A DNA stretch of 64,000 nucleotides from Ornithodoros turicata (GCF_037126465.1 NC_088203.1:54287581-54351580), one strand, 5' to 3'; numbered from the stretch's first letter, positions 10,740-23,177 are shown. The notes: generated by a model from the sequence alone, not told the origin. A program made the numbers and translations.

Positions 10740-11720
10740 GGCCGCCGCATGGTACTTTGAGCACAAGATAATTCAGTGCCACAGGTGCACTGTAAGCCAT
10801 AGTGAAAAATTGGGAAGTTGTGAAAATTCGACAAAATGCACATTTTTGACCGAAAAATTCGGTGTGAGGGGGTCAGAATTGAAGTTATCAAGGTGTCGTT
10901 CCATGCATCGTCTTTCTAGTAAGACGTCGAAAGTTAATCTTGCAGGTACTGCTTGTTAAACTAAAATAAAAGCTTTTTAATTTAAGGTAATTTCGCAAAC
11001 GTGTATGCCCGCTATGGCATATGTAGCGAATGAACAACTGGGCGGGTAACTCACAAAGCACAATAAATGGAAAGAAAACACTAACCAGTCACATTATTGA
11101 GCAGGAAATAGCGGTTGCAAGCACTTGTTTGTCTCCGAGAAGCCCGGGGGTTTGTAGTGAGCTCTCATCAATCAGGCCATCCTGTGCTCAACTGACGGAT
11201 GCCACTACGGACAAAAGCAACCATATGGTACCATAAAGCCCTATTTGTATGTCCTTCCTTATCCTTCACTTACCAGCACCTGGAGCTGGCACAAGATGAC
11301 CAAATTGATGAATGCGCAATGCACAACTGTTGGGCCTTGAACGAGGGAAACACGTGTTTGTAATCGTTATTTGCTGTTCAATAATGCAACTGCTTAGTGT
11401 TTTCTTTCCGTCTAGTTACCCGGCCAGCTGTTAATTCGCTACGATGGGCTGCAGCGCACATACATGTTGCATAAGTACCTTCAGTTAATTGTTATTTGAG
11501 TTTAACGGAAAAGTACTTTCGATATTTTTTTTCGATATCTTGCTAGGCAGATGATGCATCGAATAATACCTTGATCACTCTACTATCCTGACCTTCTCAC
11601 ACCGAATTTTTCATGTAAAAACAGTGGATTCTGTCAAATTTTTGCACCTTCCTGATTTTTTACTGTGGCTTACCGCGTACCAGTAGCACTGGGTTTTTTG
11701 TTCTTAAAGTACAACATGGG
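10740..11720. repeat. Diverged ~0.47-kb inverted repeat (old foldback)
   Basis: The left arm (about 10740-11200) is matched by the reverse complement of the right arm (about 11265-11720). Examples are GAAAAATTCGGTGTGAG at 10852 against its complement near 11600, and GGAAAGAAAACACTAA at 11068 against its complement near 11400. Mismatches and small gaps are frequent, so the event is old. No coding capacity and no sharp ends were found. Confidence 0.75.
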
Positions 11721-11724
11721 GACT

Positions 11725-12585
11725 ATTCTCCAGAAAAAAATTCAGGAAGAAATTTCAGATTTTTCTGTTGCAAAAAATGTGTAAACTTCCGCAGATTTTG
11801 CAAATCTTGTGCATGTCACAAGCGTCGAGCCCGTCAACTGCGACGGCAAAAATGGCTTGCTGAAAGATGTTAAAATGAACTCTGCCCTATCATATATGAC
11901 TTTAACACGATCCGTGCCTTACGTGGGCCCTAACGTCTGCTCAGAACGACGTAGGTGATCGCCACCCGTATGAAAATAAGTTTCTAGTTTCTAAAGAAAA
12001 TGTACTAGTCAACTGTTACATTTGTATACAATATTGTCCTAGTTCCATTGCAGTTTCTTAGAATAATTGGAAGCATGATTCGTTACAGATTGGATAGAGG
12101 AAAAAGGAATATCACTTGTATAGAAGTGCGTTAGAAATTCCACACGCAGTGGACACCATTTTCTATGTACCTTTTACAAAGATTGCAGGAAGGACAGATA
12201 GTCTATAGAAAATGACAGAAAACTCGATCGAGCAGAAGTTGAAAAATCACAAGAAAAGAATCTCAATTTTTAGCAGTTTTTAATGCATTTCCGCGCTGCC
12301 ATGGAACTTAATTTTTATACAAACTGTAAGTGGAAACATCATCATTAAACTGAAACAAATGTCAGAATAAATTAGAGCACGAAGTGGGCACGACTGCGGA
12401 ATTTACGCGTACTGAAGCTCAACAATAGAAAAAAAAATCAACCTGCACACTATTAACAACCACGAGACCAAGTTTACAGGATAGCATTCTTTATTGAATT
12501 GTCAGAAACGTCCGTAGGCTGTCGTGAACTAAAATTGCCGTTTAAAGCGACCTGCTTCTACGAAAATAAAAATGGCTCCTGAGCT
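11725..12585. other. AT-rich spacer, 3' flank of BEN gene
   Basis: There is no supported gene. The right end (12480-12590) lies directly downstream of the BEN gene stop and probably includes its 3' untranslated region. Confidence 0.4.
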
Positions 12586-12590
12586 GGTCT

Positions 12591-15286
12591 TCACGTTTTT
12601 TTTAGAGTGAGAAGCATTGCTGCTAAGCTTTTTTTCAGAGGGGTCGACGAGGTCCCAAACCTGCTTGAGGTATAATCTGAAAAAGAAGAGAATTTTCTGT
12701 CCACGAGACAAAATTGGTGCCTGTCAGCACGTTGTAGCGCAGAATCTCTAGACCTTACGAAGGATACGGAGAGGACAAGAACACGAGCCAATCGCTACAA
12801 AGCAGCTGTTCATAAATGGAAAGAGCACGAATACTCACCGAGAACAGCGTCCAGCCTTGTCCGATCCAGTCCCCCTTTTTTGTACATTTGACTGTATGCC
12901 GTACAATGAATGATCCCTGAGTTCCTCGGTGGTGAAGAGCAGCCTTAGTAAGTTGCGCTCAAACCTGGACGGCTTCCCCTGGAAGGTGTTGTGAAGCCTG
13001 TCCAGTGTGGCCGTGTTCAACAAAATTCCATTTCCAATGTCCTCCTACGAATTACAACGTTTGTTACTCAGCCACCAAGCCAGTGAAACAATGACATGCA
13101 AAAATTCTTGGCCCCGTTCCCCACATGCAGTTTCCCGGTACGGCTTGAAGAATACTCACTTGAATTTGCTCTACAGCTTGTGGTTGATTGCATTGAACTT
13201 TGGACATTATTTTCCCCAAGCGCCTCACCATCTTTGCGGCTTCTGCGGAAAACAAATATACAAAGAAGGTACGCCCCTAAAGTTGTATACGGACATATAG
13301 GACGAAAGTATAGGAATGTATTTCAAAGTGCAAAATCCTCAGTCCTGCCTCTTGCGAGCGACGTACTTGACATTCAAATAAATATAGTTGAAGAACGCAG
13401 ACAAAATTAACGAAAGGCAGGAAAGTCTGTCGTCTGTCTGTGTTTCGTTCGTTTTGTCCGCGTTTTTCAACTATGTTAACTGCTAACCTACGTGTAGGTC
13501 TACTCGTCCTGTTCACATACCATGTCTGTTTTCAGATTCACATAGCCGTTCTTCCAAGTCTTTAACTTCCTTGCGGAGCCGCTTGACCTCTGATTTGTGT
13601 GTGCAGCATCTTTCACTCTGCAGAGGAGATATTAAAAATTTAAACGACATTACGTACCAGTGAACTTGCATGCGACAGGTGTGGTGGGTAATGGGCACTG
13701 GCAGACGACAATCATGCTTGGGTAGTACTGCAGCAGTCGGAGGGTAACAAAGCGGGAAACCGCGGCTCGGAAACGTGCCTCGGTAAAGTGGCTGAAACGG
13801 GATTCGAGACTGGCTTCCTGGATCGTAGTCGTCCGCTCACTACAGCTGTTCGACATGTCCCCTGTAATGCAGGTGATTGTCCCATCTGTGGTCAGCAATT
13901 CTGAGACAGGAGGCAGCAAAGATGACCTGCCGATTGCAGGACATGCCGAAATTGTGATGTGGGGACTGCCGCGACAAGTAGTCTGAGCCAGCAGCGCCTG
14001 CTGAAGCTGCCATGACTGAGCAACGCGCCCTGGTGTCACTTTGCAGTGCGAATTCAGCACTGGGAACACACCATGCACACAGCAAGATCAGAAATTCTGG
14101 AATTCTAACGTGTTCCGATGAATGCTGCTCTGACGACGACGCTGTCACTGGCTCGTGTCCTCCTGCCAAAGCTTGTTCGGCCATCTCCGTCCGTAACTTT
14201 TTCATCTTCTTGTGTTCACCTATCGAGACACGCAACAGCCATATAACTGCCATGAACAAGGCTTATTTATAAAAAGACTCGAAATCATGGCACGAAATAA
14301 TGTGAGGCGGTGTTGCGAGTGACGAATACGCTTAAAAAGACAAATTTACCTGCACGTTTCAATCCATGTCTTCAACACAGCAAAGTGTATACCACCTAAC
14401 GTGGCTTATCGTGTCATACTAAAGTTAGCTTTATGAGATAGCAAACGAGCACAAAGCGAATGCCCTCGTACGGTAAAAGCTACGATATTTTGGGGAACTG
14501 AGATTTAGACGGAAATATTAATGTCGTCATCCTCTGTTCCAGTCCCCTCCAACAAGCTGCCTGCTATAATATCCCTGCGCATAGATGGGGGAAGACAACC
14601 TGGAATCCCTGATATACGCATCCAAGAACACAAACTACCGAATGACAAGGATGACGAAATATAGAACCACTCTTCCCATTCAGTTTTAGTGGTTTCCACG
14701 AAAGGTTGCGACTAGTGGACGAGGTTATCAGCTACAGGTGCGCGTGTTCCGCGTCGTAAATCTCACGACAGCACCAGCAGCTTCAGCTTGAACTAGAACC
14801 TGGAGCAGAAAATTCGTAATGGACGCAAGAACCATGTGAAATTAATGTACTGATGTAACTCATCACGATCGGCCGCGGAAAGAGTGGAAAAATTAAACGA
14901 ACAGGTTGTTACGACTGAGCACTACGAAAAGAAACAGCTAAACGATTTTAAAGTAAAATGCTGCACATTTTCGTTCAACACGTTTGTCACAGTACAAAGA
15001 CGACGGCGTTAGAATTGTCACACGCTACGAAGCGTAGCTTTTTTCCCAGCAATCTGGACCCAAACCGGGGACAACGGAAAAAAGTTCACCTACCAGCGGC
15101 TACTAGATAAGCTGGTGCCGGTTCCTTGGAAGAGTCCCATTTGATGTGGAACACTTCTCCTGTGAAGCTACCAACCAATGATGGTTTCTTGGCAGTGGTT
15201 GCAGCAACTTTCTTGTCCATCAGGCACGTGACAGGGTAAACGTCCCACGCCTCTTGAGATGTCCACTTAACCAAAACGTGGCTCAT
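12591..15286 (-). CDS. BEN-domain protein, multi-exon, one frameshift
   Basis: Exons, read leftwards: 15286-15094 (start MSHVLVKWTS, ending PAYLVAA); 14219 to about 14100 (HKKMKKLRTEMAEQ); a tentative exon 14006-13658; 13617-13521 (coiled coil SEVKRLRKEVKDLEERL); 13242-13160; 13044-12839; 12676-12591 (stop TGA). Splice phases agree across the last four joins. Exon 13044-12839 begins the BEN domain (FERNLLRLLFTTEELRDHSL) and the last exon completes it (DYTSSRFGTSS). The BEN helix LDRTRLDAVL is one base out of frame with the first part, next to an A6-G5 run near 12880, although the exon 13044-12839 donor and the final exon agree with the shifted frame. BEN domains bind DNA and act in chromatin regulation. 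The gene lies head to head with a tnp2-like transposase. The middle exons are uncertain. Confidence 0.72.
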
Positions 15287-15609
15287 ATCGACTGTTAGGT
15301 GACGTCGCGTGTGCGGAAACAGTAAATTCTGTGCAAAGTATCACAGGAAAAGGACGCGGTAACGCGAAGTAGATTAGATGCTGAACAGGCGCTTCGAGGC
15401 CAGAAGTGCCGTCGCGACTGCTTCTATCGCCACACGGAATCGCTGCGAGAGAACGCGAGCCGTATAATCTTTATCAAAACGTTTGTCCCCTTTCCTCCTT
15501 TCTGTCTGTATAGCTCCTTTATCTTCTAGTTTGCAATCAGCTCGACAAGCTGCTTCAATTCCAGCGCAATATCAAACACACTCTCCCCTCACAACGGAAA
15601 CAACGAGTA

Positions 15610-16287
15610 CAGGTCCCGACAAAAGTTTACGGAACACGCGAGCGGTGTATTTTCTCCTCGGTACGACACCCTAGCGGCAAGCGGAAGTTGGCGAAATCAG
15701 GCCAGTTCACTGCCTCAGAGGGGTGGACGACTGCGCTCTTAGCGACACACAGTGGTAGTTTCGGTATGATTACTGTTGTATGTGCCCGCGAAGTGAGTTG
15801 GACTTAACTGTAGTGCTCGTCAACAACTCGTGACTCACGTCAGTTGTTTATCAATCAATCAATTATCAATGTCAACGTCAATTGTTTATCAGCTCGTCAC
15901 GCGTCGTCCATAATAAAGCAACTGTTTACCAGATACCTTTCTTTCTCTTGTCTACATATCATGGCTTTCCAATAAAAGGAATACACCGTAAAGTGTTGCC
16001 ACTATGATTCATCCTTGTTATCACGATGATAGCGGCGAGCTCCCTGTCTCAACAATCTGTGAATCACGTGTTGTTGGCGAGCACAACAGTAAAATACAAC
16101 TCACTTTGCGGGGACATACAACAGTAGTCATACCGAAACTACCGCTGTGTGTCGCTAAGAGCGCAGTCGTCCACCCCTCTGAGGCAGTGAACTGGCCTGA
16201 TTTCGCCAGCTTCCGCTTGCCGCTAGGGTGTCGTACCGAGGAGAAAATACACCGCTCGCGTGTTCCGTAAACTTTTGTCGGGACCTG
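15610..16287. mobile_element. Tc1/mariner-type MITE with ~190-bp inverted repeats
   Basis: The ends begin CAGGTCCCGACAAAAGTTTA and are flanked by TA (15608-15609 and 16288-16289). The first about 190 bp are nearly identical to the reverse complement of the last 190 bp, so the copy is fairly young. The centre has no transposase. It lies between the divergent BEN and tnp2-like genes and could alter either promoter. Confidence 0.88.
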
Positions 16288-16518
16288 TACACTAGTAATC
16301 GCGTAGGCGTTACGTGTGGCACAATTGGGCCCTTGTACCTTTTGTTGTACGTTGGCGATTACGCGTGATTACGGGAGCGCGTTAAGTTACGAACGCTTAT
16401 ATAAGGTTTGCTGCGATGCTATGTGTGCTATAATAAGCTGCTTACAGCGTGTTGCTGTTGACGTGCTGTTTATTGATACCACTGTGCTCAAGTCGGGTTT
16501 CCTCTGAAATATTCAAAA

Positions 16519-19500
16519 ATGGATGATGATTTCCCGAAGTCCAAGCGCTACAGACAGTGGCTCTTTCGTCCTGGTGAGCCGATCCCACACAGCACTTTGA
16601 GTCGTTGGGAGAATCAAAACTACGCGGCATCCATAAGTCAGAACCTCATTAGCCAAGATAACTTACCAGCGCAACAGACTGACGGCAGCGAAACGGTAAG
16701 TGTACGGAATCACGATGAATGCCTTAGTAAATGACAGAAGGGCAAGGCTGCTGGCGAGCTCATACATGGTAATAAGGAGCGAACCCGAGACAGTTAGTTT
16801 GTTCCTGTGCCCTGCCTTGAGTTGTCTCCTTATTAGACTTTTTTGTGTGTGTGTGTTGATTCCAATATAGCGTTTCACAAAGATAGCAATAAAAGAAAAA
16901 CGAGCTTTACTTTTCTACACTACTTGACGCTACTTTTGACGAAGCCCATGCTTGTAACTTAAGTGGATGAAAAGTATGCTAATTTTCGTTTGTCGTTCTC
17001 TGTGAAGCAATCTGTTCTTAATAAGGAAAACAAAACTCATTGTATAGCAACTTACTATGTAACCAAACACACAATTTCTATTTACTTTGGTCGACGATCC
17101 GTATTCTCCAGGAATAGCAAGTCGACCCGTGGGTCCAACTGACTTCCTATCCAGCGGTTTATGCGCCCTCGCCCCACCATATGAACAGTAGCGCATACTT
17201 TCTCCCTGTAGCCCGTTCTGAGAAATTTTTTTATCGTCAGTGCTTTGCAGTCACCGCTAAACGAGAGTCATTCAGCTGAGGAATTATCATCTGACACTGA
17301 TGATGATGATGTGATGCAGTCACCGCTAAACGAGAGTCATTCAGCTGAGGAATTATCTTCTGACACTGACGATGAAGATGTGATGCAGTCACCGCAAGGC
17401 TCTGAGCAACAGGATGATATGGTTCGTTACGCTTATATTTACAAGATTGGTAATAATAATAATGATTCGTGGGTTACGTCGCGAGACAACTACTTGCAAC
17501 ATTGGACTGTTAATTTTCATTCTTGGTGTCTTCGCTAAAGCAAAAAGTCAACCTGCAAGCTAATGAAATAGTTCAGAACTTGTTTTCTCTCGTGCACAGA
17601 AATTCTATCACACCATCCTTCTAGCGTTTCTTCTATTTAATAACTTACCATAATAACGAATGCATGAATGGATGTCGGAACGTGCTGCTCAATCTCGCTA
17701 CAAGAAGACCACAATTGCTTATTTTCAAAATGCAGAACTTTTCCCTGGCTCCAGCATTACAAGAGGAGAAAGCCTACTTCTGATTTTGGGTCACACGTTA
17801 AGGCATCATTCGTCACAAGAGGCGACGGAGTCACTTCTCAAGCTCTTACAAGTCCACTTGCCACGCGATGCGACCTTGCCGTGCTCCAAGTATCTGTTTT
17901 TTAAAGAGTTCGCTGGCAGTAAAGGTGTGCGGACAGAGCACTTTTATTCTCCTGGGTGTATGTGCTATCTAGGCAACAGTACGAACAGTTAGTTCAGCTG
18001 CGATAAGTGCGCGCGCTCCTATAGCGTATCAGATTTGACTGCAGAAGAGAAATACTTTCTGACGCTGGACCTGAAACCTCAGCTTATTGACTTGCTGTCT
18101 GACCCATCGATTAACCTGAAAGTGGTTCCCAGAGGCATATCTGTTGACGTGGAGCATGTTACCTCGAGTACTGGTTATAATGATCTGCCTCTAAGGGAAA
18201 ACGACGTGACGATTACTTGGAACACTGATGGTGCGCCCGTGTACAAATCGTCGGAGTTCAGTATGTGGCCCATTCTATTGCATGTCAACGAGCTTCCCCT
18301 GGATGTTCGCAGAAAATATGCACTCCTTGCAGGCATTTGGTTTGGTGTAAGCAAGCCTGAAATGAACACATTCCTGAAACCGTTTGTGGACCAGATGAAC
18401 GAGCTGTCGCGACATTGTATAGAATGGGTCGACAATGAAGGCAATATCAGAATTTCTCTCGTCTTCCCTGGCCCATGCACTGTAGATACAGTAGCACAGG
18501 CAATGTTGATCAACATGAATCAATTCAATGGTGCTTATGGTTGTGCGTGGTGTCAACAGGAAGGGGAAGTCGTTGAGAAAGGAGCCGGCCATGTTCGTGT
18601 GTATCCTTGCCACTCAGCTAAGCCTCCTATGAGGGCATATTTTTCTTTTCATCTGAACGCAACGAAAGCTGCCTCTAGTGGTGACCAGCAGTTTGGTATT
18701 AAAGGTGCGACAGTTCTTTTGTTCCTGTCTTTTTTCACTTTCCCAGCAGGATTTGTACTTGACTACATGCACGCTGTGTGCTCTGGCTTCGTGAATTACA
18801 CAACGTGCATGTGGTTAACACACACAAGTACACACCCATACAGTATTGGCAACTTGGTGGCAGGACTAGATCGAAGGCTGTGCGCTTTGCAACCGATTTG
18901 GGAATTCTCACGGCTCCCCCGATCGTTGGATACACGCCAGTATTGGAAAGCTTCAGAATGGAGGAACCGGCTTTTATTTAATCGCCTATTGTTTTGTGTG
19001 GGCTCTTCCAGCCCCGTACTACAAGAACTGGCTGAAGTTTGTCAAACTCATGCTCTTTTTTCTTGCGCGGTCTGTTCCCCTCTATCATTTACGCCAAGCA
19101 CGTAAGGAAATGCGATCATTTCTGAGGGAGTATCAAACCCTGTATGGCATAGAAAACATGACGTACAACGCGCACTTGTTGAATCACGTTGTGGATTCTG
19201 TGGAAACGTGAGGTCCGCTTTGGAACTACTCGGCTTATCCCTTTGAAAACTTGAACGGCAAGTTGATAAGTCTTATCAACGGAACAAGACATGCCGAAAC
19301 GCAGGTTATCGAAAAATTTTGTCTTGTGACATCACGTCCACGAATTTCGATTGCTTGTTCACGTTCTCAAAGGGATCCTTCCATCGAAAAGTTAATGAAG
19401 TACTTTCTTAAAGGTTATAAGCTAAGGGAACACTATTTGGCCAATTCCGGTGTTGTACTCTTTGGGAAGGGGCAAATGAGTTCACAGCGCGTACTCTATA

Positions 19501-19874
19501 AAAAGGCTGACGTCGATCAATTCAGTTATTGTGTAATCATGTCTGACAAGTCACGCCGATTGAACTCCTGCTTGGAAATTGATGGGAATTTTGGTAGGCT
19601 TCTTAGCATTATCTGGATATGCAAGGAGAACTGAGGTATTTGTTGTAGTTGCCCAAAAGATACGGTGTTTCAGTTCGTCAAGCTCGAACCTCGACGCGTG
19701 CTGTTGGACAACATTTGTGCCAGGGTTGAGGTTGCAGGAATTGTAGAAGTTGTTGAAAGCGAATCCATCATGGAATTGCCAGCAAAAAATGTCAAGAAAT
19801 GCATCGCACTCAAAGCCGATGACAAGGTCTTCTTGTGCCGTGTTCACAAGGCTCTCGCTTTCGAGGCTAGGTGA
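16519..19874 (+). pseudogene. tnp2/EnSpm-like transposase number 1
   Basis: Three exons can be read in consistent phase: 16519-16695 (basic start MDDDFPKSKRYRQWLF), 17251-17449 (acidic, two 23-residue repeats) and 17736 to the end. Exon 3 runs ELFPGSSITRGESLL, a CxC zinc knuckle, then the transposase core (TWNTDGAPVYKSSEFSMWPI, FNGAYGCAWCQQEGE, FVLDYMHAVCSGF) and a C-terminal region (NAHLLNHVVDS, SAYPFENLNGKL). This order matches the Transposase_21 (tnp2) group of CACTA/EnSpm-like elements. Damage: TAG at 17990, a frameshift near 18990, TGA at 19209 (at a position normally Trp) and TGA at 19632. It probably cut and pasted its own element. Terminal repeats and target duplication were not found. 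Confidence 0.82.
17248..17391 (+). repeat. In-exon 69-bp tandem duplication
   Basis: CAGTCACCG recurs at 17248, 17317 and 17386. The duplicated 23 residues contain SHSAEELSSDTDD and keep frame, giving an acidic linker between the N-terminus and the catalytic part of the transposase. Confidence 0.85.
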
Positions 19875-19879
19875 ACGGA

Positions 19880-20495
19880 GGGATAGCCTGACTGTACCTT
19901 TGTTGTGTTTTAGCTGAGGTAAGAGTGCCAATTCTGTGTCTGTTTCTCTACCTATGTATATATTTCCATTTCCTAGAGTTTGTGAATAAAGTATGTTCAT
20001 GTCCGATTAACACCTTAATATAACAATAATATTCATAAGAAATAAAGAATAGAAAACAACAACATATTAACAGATATATCACCACCATGAAAATGAAGAC
20101 AAGAAGACAAACTTTTCTCAGCCTTTTCTCCCTTGCCTAATGAATTTTTTATCATCAGAAATGGAGAATGAAAAAGATGCAAAGTCATACGAATTTTCAG
20201 TTACAGATATCTGAGTTATGTGTATTTTGCTTTGAATCCTACAGTTGTTGCATAGGAATAATCATATCCCACCAGCTGAAGTACATTTCCTTTCGTAGAT
20301 TGTTGGAAACACACAGAATAGAGCGCGTAAACAAGTTGGCATATAACGTTTGTTTAAAAGCTGTATACATTTCTCAACCTAAAGCGCAAACCTAACTTTA
20401 ATGCATTTTCAATCGACAACATTGGTAATGGCCAAACTACATAGGTACTATATAAAAGTTGTATACAAAGGGGAAACCAATTTTCATACGGACAA
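19880..20495. other. Spacer after transposase 1
   Basis: It is AT-rich. AATAAAG at 19986 is a plausible polyadenylation signal for transposase 1. Nothing else is supported. Confidence 0.4.
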
Positions 20496-20499
20496 GCAC

Positions 20500-21430
20500 T
20501 GCATCTTTGAGGGGCCCTTCATCCCATCAAGTTAAATTTCATTATCAGAGACCAGAGTTGTACGTAACGCGTTACTAGTAATCAATTACTTTTTCCACTA
20601 ATTTTTTAACGTAATCAATTAATTTTGTGAGCATGTAATGTTCCAAGTAATCTGATTAGAATTTCCGGTAATCGATTACTAAGTAATCGATTACTTTTTT
20701 AACCTTTTGTCAACCATGGCAACCCTTTTCAGCAAGCCAATCTGTTCTTCTGTTCCACCACGAGTTCGACTGAAGCAATGACGCAGAGGTCACTGTGACG
20801 GCCGTCTCTAGTCCACACGTGTTCCATGCACACCACAGTAATATGATAATCCCTTACAACCACGACCTACTGGAGCAGCAGTAAAATAGGTGACTGTATT
20901 GATAAATTGTGCGGGATGAACGTAACAATAGTAACAAAACGAAGCGGATGTTTCGACGCGGATGTTTCGATGGTGTTTTAAATGTGTATATAAATCTGTA
21001 ATAAATGCGTGTATGTGTTTTGTATGTTGCTTTAAAATGTATTTGTGAATTTCACTTGTCATGCATGTTGGTGTCCCATATTAGAATTTCCAACAAGAGC
21101 TGCATGGTTGCATTCACTGCAGGCTTGTTGGCTTTGCTATGGCCCACAACTTAAAAGTAACGGGAAAAGTAACGCGTTACATTTTTAATCGGTAACTTAT
21201 TACATTTTTGATGAAGTAATTTGTTACGGTAAAGAATTACTTTTCGCGCAGTAGTAACAGTAATTGTAATTACTTACTTTTTCCGAGTAACGTGTACAAC
21301 TCTATCAGAGACTGATGTTTTGTTGCTTTCTGAGATGTAATGGACCACCAAAAATCCACAATGCGTTCTGGGGGAGGGGGGTGGGTGGAACATTTGGACC
21401 ACTTAGCATAGAATGGCCAGGCTACGACAA
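20500..21430 (+). repeat. Interspersed repeat, copy 2, split by a hAT MITE
   Basis: The left part 20500-20552 and the right part 21305-21430 together match the reverse complement of 10530-10690. The interruption is the MITE at 20553-21304. Confidence 0.65.
20553..21304. mobile_element. 752-bp hAT MITE
   Basis: The ends CAGAGTTGTAC and GTACAACTCTA are inverted repeats with the CA/TA terminal bases typical of hAT. The 8-bp duplication TCAGAGAC lies at 20545-20552 and 21305-21312. The subterminal zones are rich in GTAACG and AATTAC motifs, as in hAT elements. No transposase remains. Confidence 0.85.
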
Positions 21431-21994
21431 AAAGATGAGAGTGCCTTATATGTCAGCAGCTGAGTTGACCAACTCATTTTCCAGAGTTCTTGGATTTTCT
21501 CCCTCCGCAACAAATTTAAGAATGAGAGAAGAAAAATGCAACCCAATGAACATGTCATAGAAAATAGAATCTGATTTGGGACCAGGAAACGTCAAAGCGA
21601 TACGGCGCATGCATCACAAGCTGAGCTTCAAATGGTGAAGCGTCAGGTATGACTTCTGTTCTAGTGAGCTCCTCTGTGCTCCTGCACTTGTGCCTTGTAC
21701 CATTGGTATGCCATCATTTCTCTTTGTTGCTAGATACCTGATACTTTCCCACACATCATGTTTTAGCTTGATATACTTAAATCGGAGTCCAATGACAACA
21801 GTGTATTGAGCACTTGTTCGTATTTGCTGTTTTGAAATTTCTCTTTCGTATATGTATTCTTTTACGTATTTCTTGGTACTCGCCAGTACAGCTCAAAGTC
21901 GATGTATCTGGACCAATTTGTTGTTTCCTTTGTTTAGTATAAATAACGGCGGTGTCAACATTGTAGATTTTGCGACTAGATTCAGTGTTTTCAG

Positions 21995-22210
21995 CATGAA
22001 GGTCTGCCAAGTATTGCTGACCATGAGGACTGCACAAGCTTACAAAACCATGAAGAATGGCTTAAGAGTGAAATGAACAGAAATGCTCCTGATGAAGAAG
22101 AAATAAAAGTGAGAATGGCTGCAACACACAACGCAAGGTGTGCAGACCTGGCAACAATGCCTGTATCGGCTGCTATGGAGAAGTGCCCTTACATCAGGGT
22201 TTCAGATCGG
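21995..22210 (+). CDS. Exon of a SAMD3-like protein (partial)
   Basis: A 72-codon open stretch is framed by an acceptor (TTTTCAG at 21988-21994) and a donor (GTAAGA at 22211). It encodes HEEWLKSEMNR, IKVRMAATHNARCADLATMP and AAMEKCPYIRV. The spacing of W-L, M-x2-T, R and the final P-Y matches the central region of SAMD3-like proteins (SAM-domain family, often in repetitive copies and associated with mobile elements in animals). The SAM domain itself and neighbouring exons were not found in the flanks. It could be a gene fragment carried by an element. No function is assigned. Confidence 0.5.
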
Positions 22211-23000
22211 GTAAGATTGCAGTGTAATGCTTTCATGGTTTGAATGATTTCCATTCCCATCCTGAAGCGAATGGAATGTCACATCTCTTTGTGAGCGAAA
22301 ATGTGAGTTTTCCCAACATAAATGAGTCATTCCAGAAAATGTTGAATGTCCATGAAATGTTGCTCCTGCTCATACTTTATTACATGTTTCATGACACTCT
22401 ATATGTAAAGTGTGTTAAGGTGCTTTAGGTGTAATATCTCTCTACAGCGTGCACTCATTTTTCCATTTTTCTTTATCTACAGCAGGAACATTTTTCCTTG
22501 TGTATTTCCTTCCAGAAAGAGAAGCAGTTTTTGAGTGCTCACATGCTCTTCCTTGATTGTTCCAGTTGTGGCAGCCTAGGCAGAACGCTGACTGGATTAT
22601 TCCTTTTTTTAATGACTGCTTGTTATATTTTTTTATTTGGTGACTTGTCTGTCATGCGTGCCTGAGTGATCCTGCTGCTGGGTACTCGGCATAGTGCATT
22701 TTGCCCAGTTGTGCTGGCGTTGCTTACCATTGTTCCAGAGTGGCCATGTCACCAAAGCTTTCTTGCGTATTCATTTCGAAGAAAAATACTGACTGTCAAA
22801 GCAAACTAGCTAACATGTCTTGCAAAAAATGTCTTCAAAGGTCCATTCTGATTCATAAACAGGGAAAGCAATGCTATACTGATGCATACTATTTTGCATA
22901 TCACAGGTCGCATCGATGTCTTTGACGCTGTGTGTCCAATACTGTGGGGAAACGCTTGAGACAGCACAATATTTATACCTCCACGTTGAAGGGAGTAGTA
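22211..23000. other. Unassigned spacer
   Basis: No further exon of the SAMD3-like gene and no repeat could be recognised. Confidence 0.4.
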
Positions 23001-23005
23001 GTTAC

Positions 23006-23177
23006 TGGACACAGACTGTCCGCAACTCTACAAGGCTTCTGGACAGGTTTAATTAGCAATTAGAGCTAATTGGGACCCCCCACATTAATCAGCACCCTCC
23101 AGGGAGTCATTACACTAATTGGGGTGCATCTAAGACGTGTCCAGACCACCCTGTGCGTTGCGGACAATCTGTGTCCA
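23006..23177. mobile_element. Short MITE with ~22-bp inverted ends
   Basis: Left TGGACACAGACTGTCCGCAA matches the complement of the right end with one mismatch (172 bp in all). It has no coding capacity and no certain target duplication. Confidence 0.65.

Noticed and set aside
16004..16270. 88-codon ORF
   Set aside because: It lies within the Tc1-type MITE and overlaps its inverted repeat.
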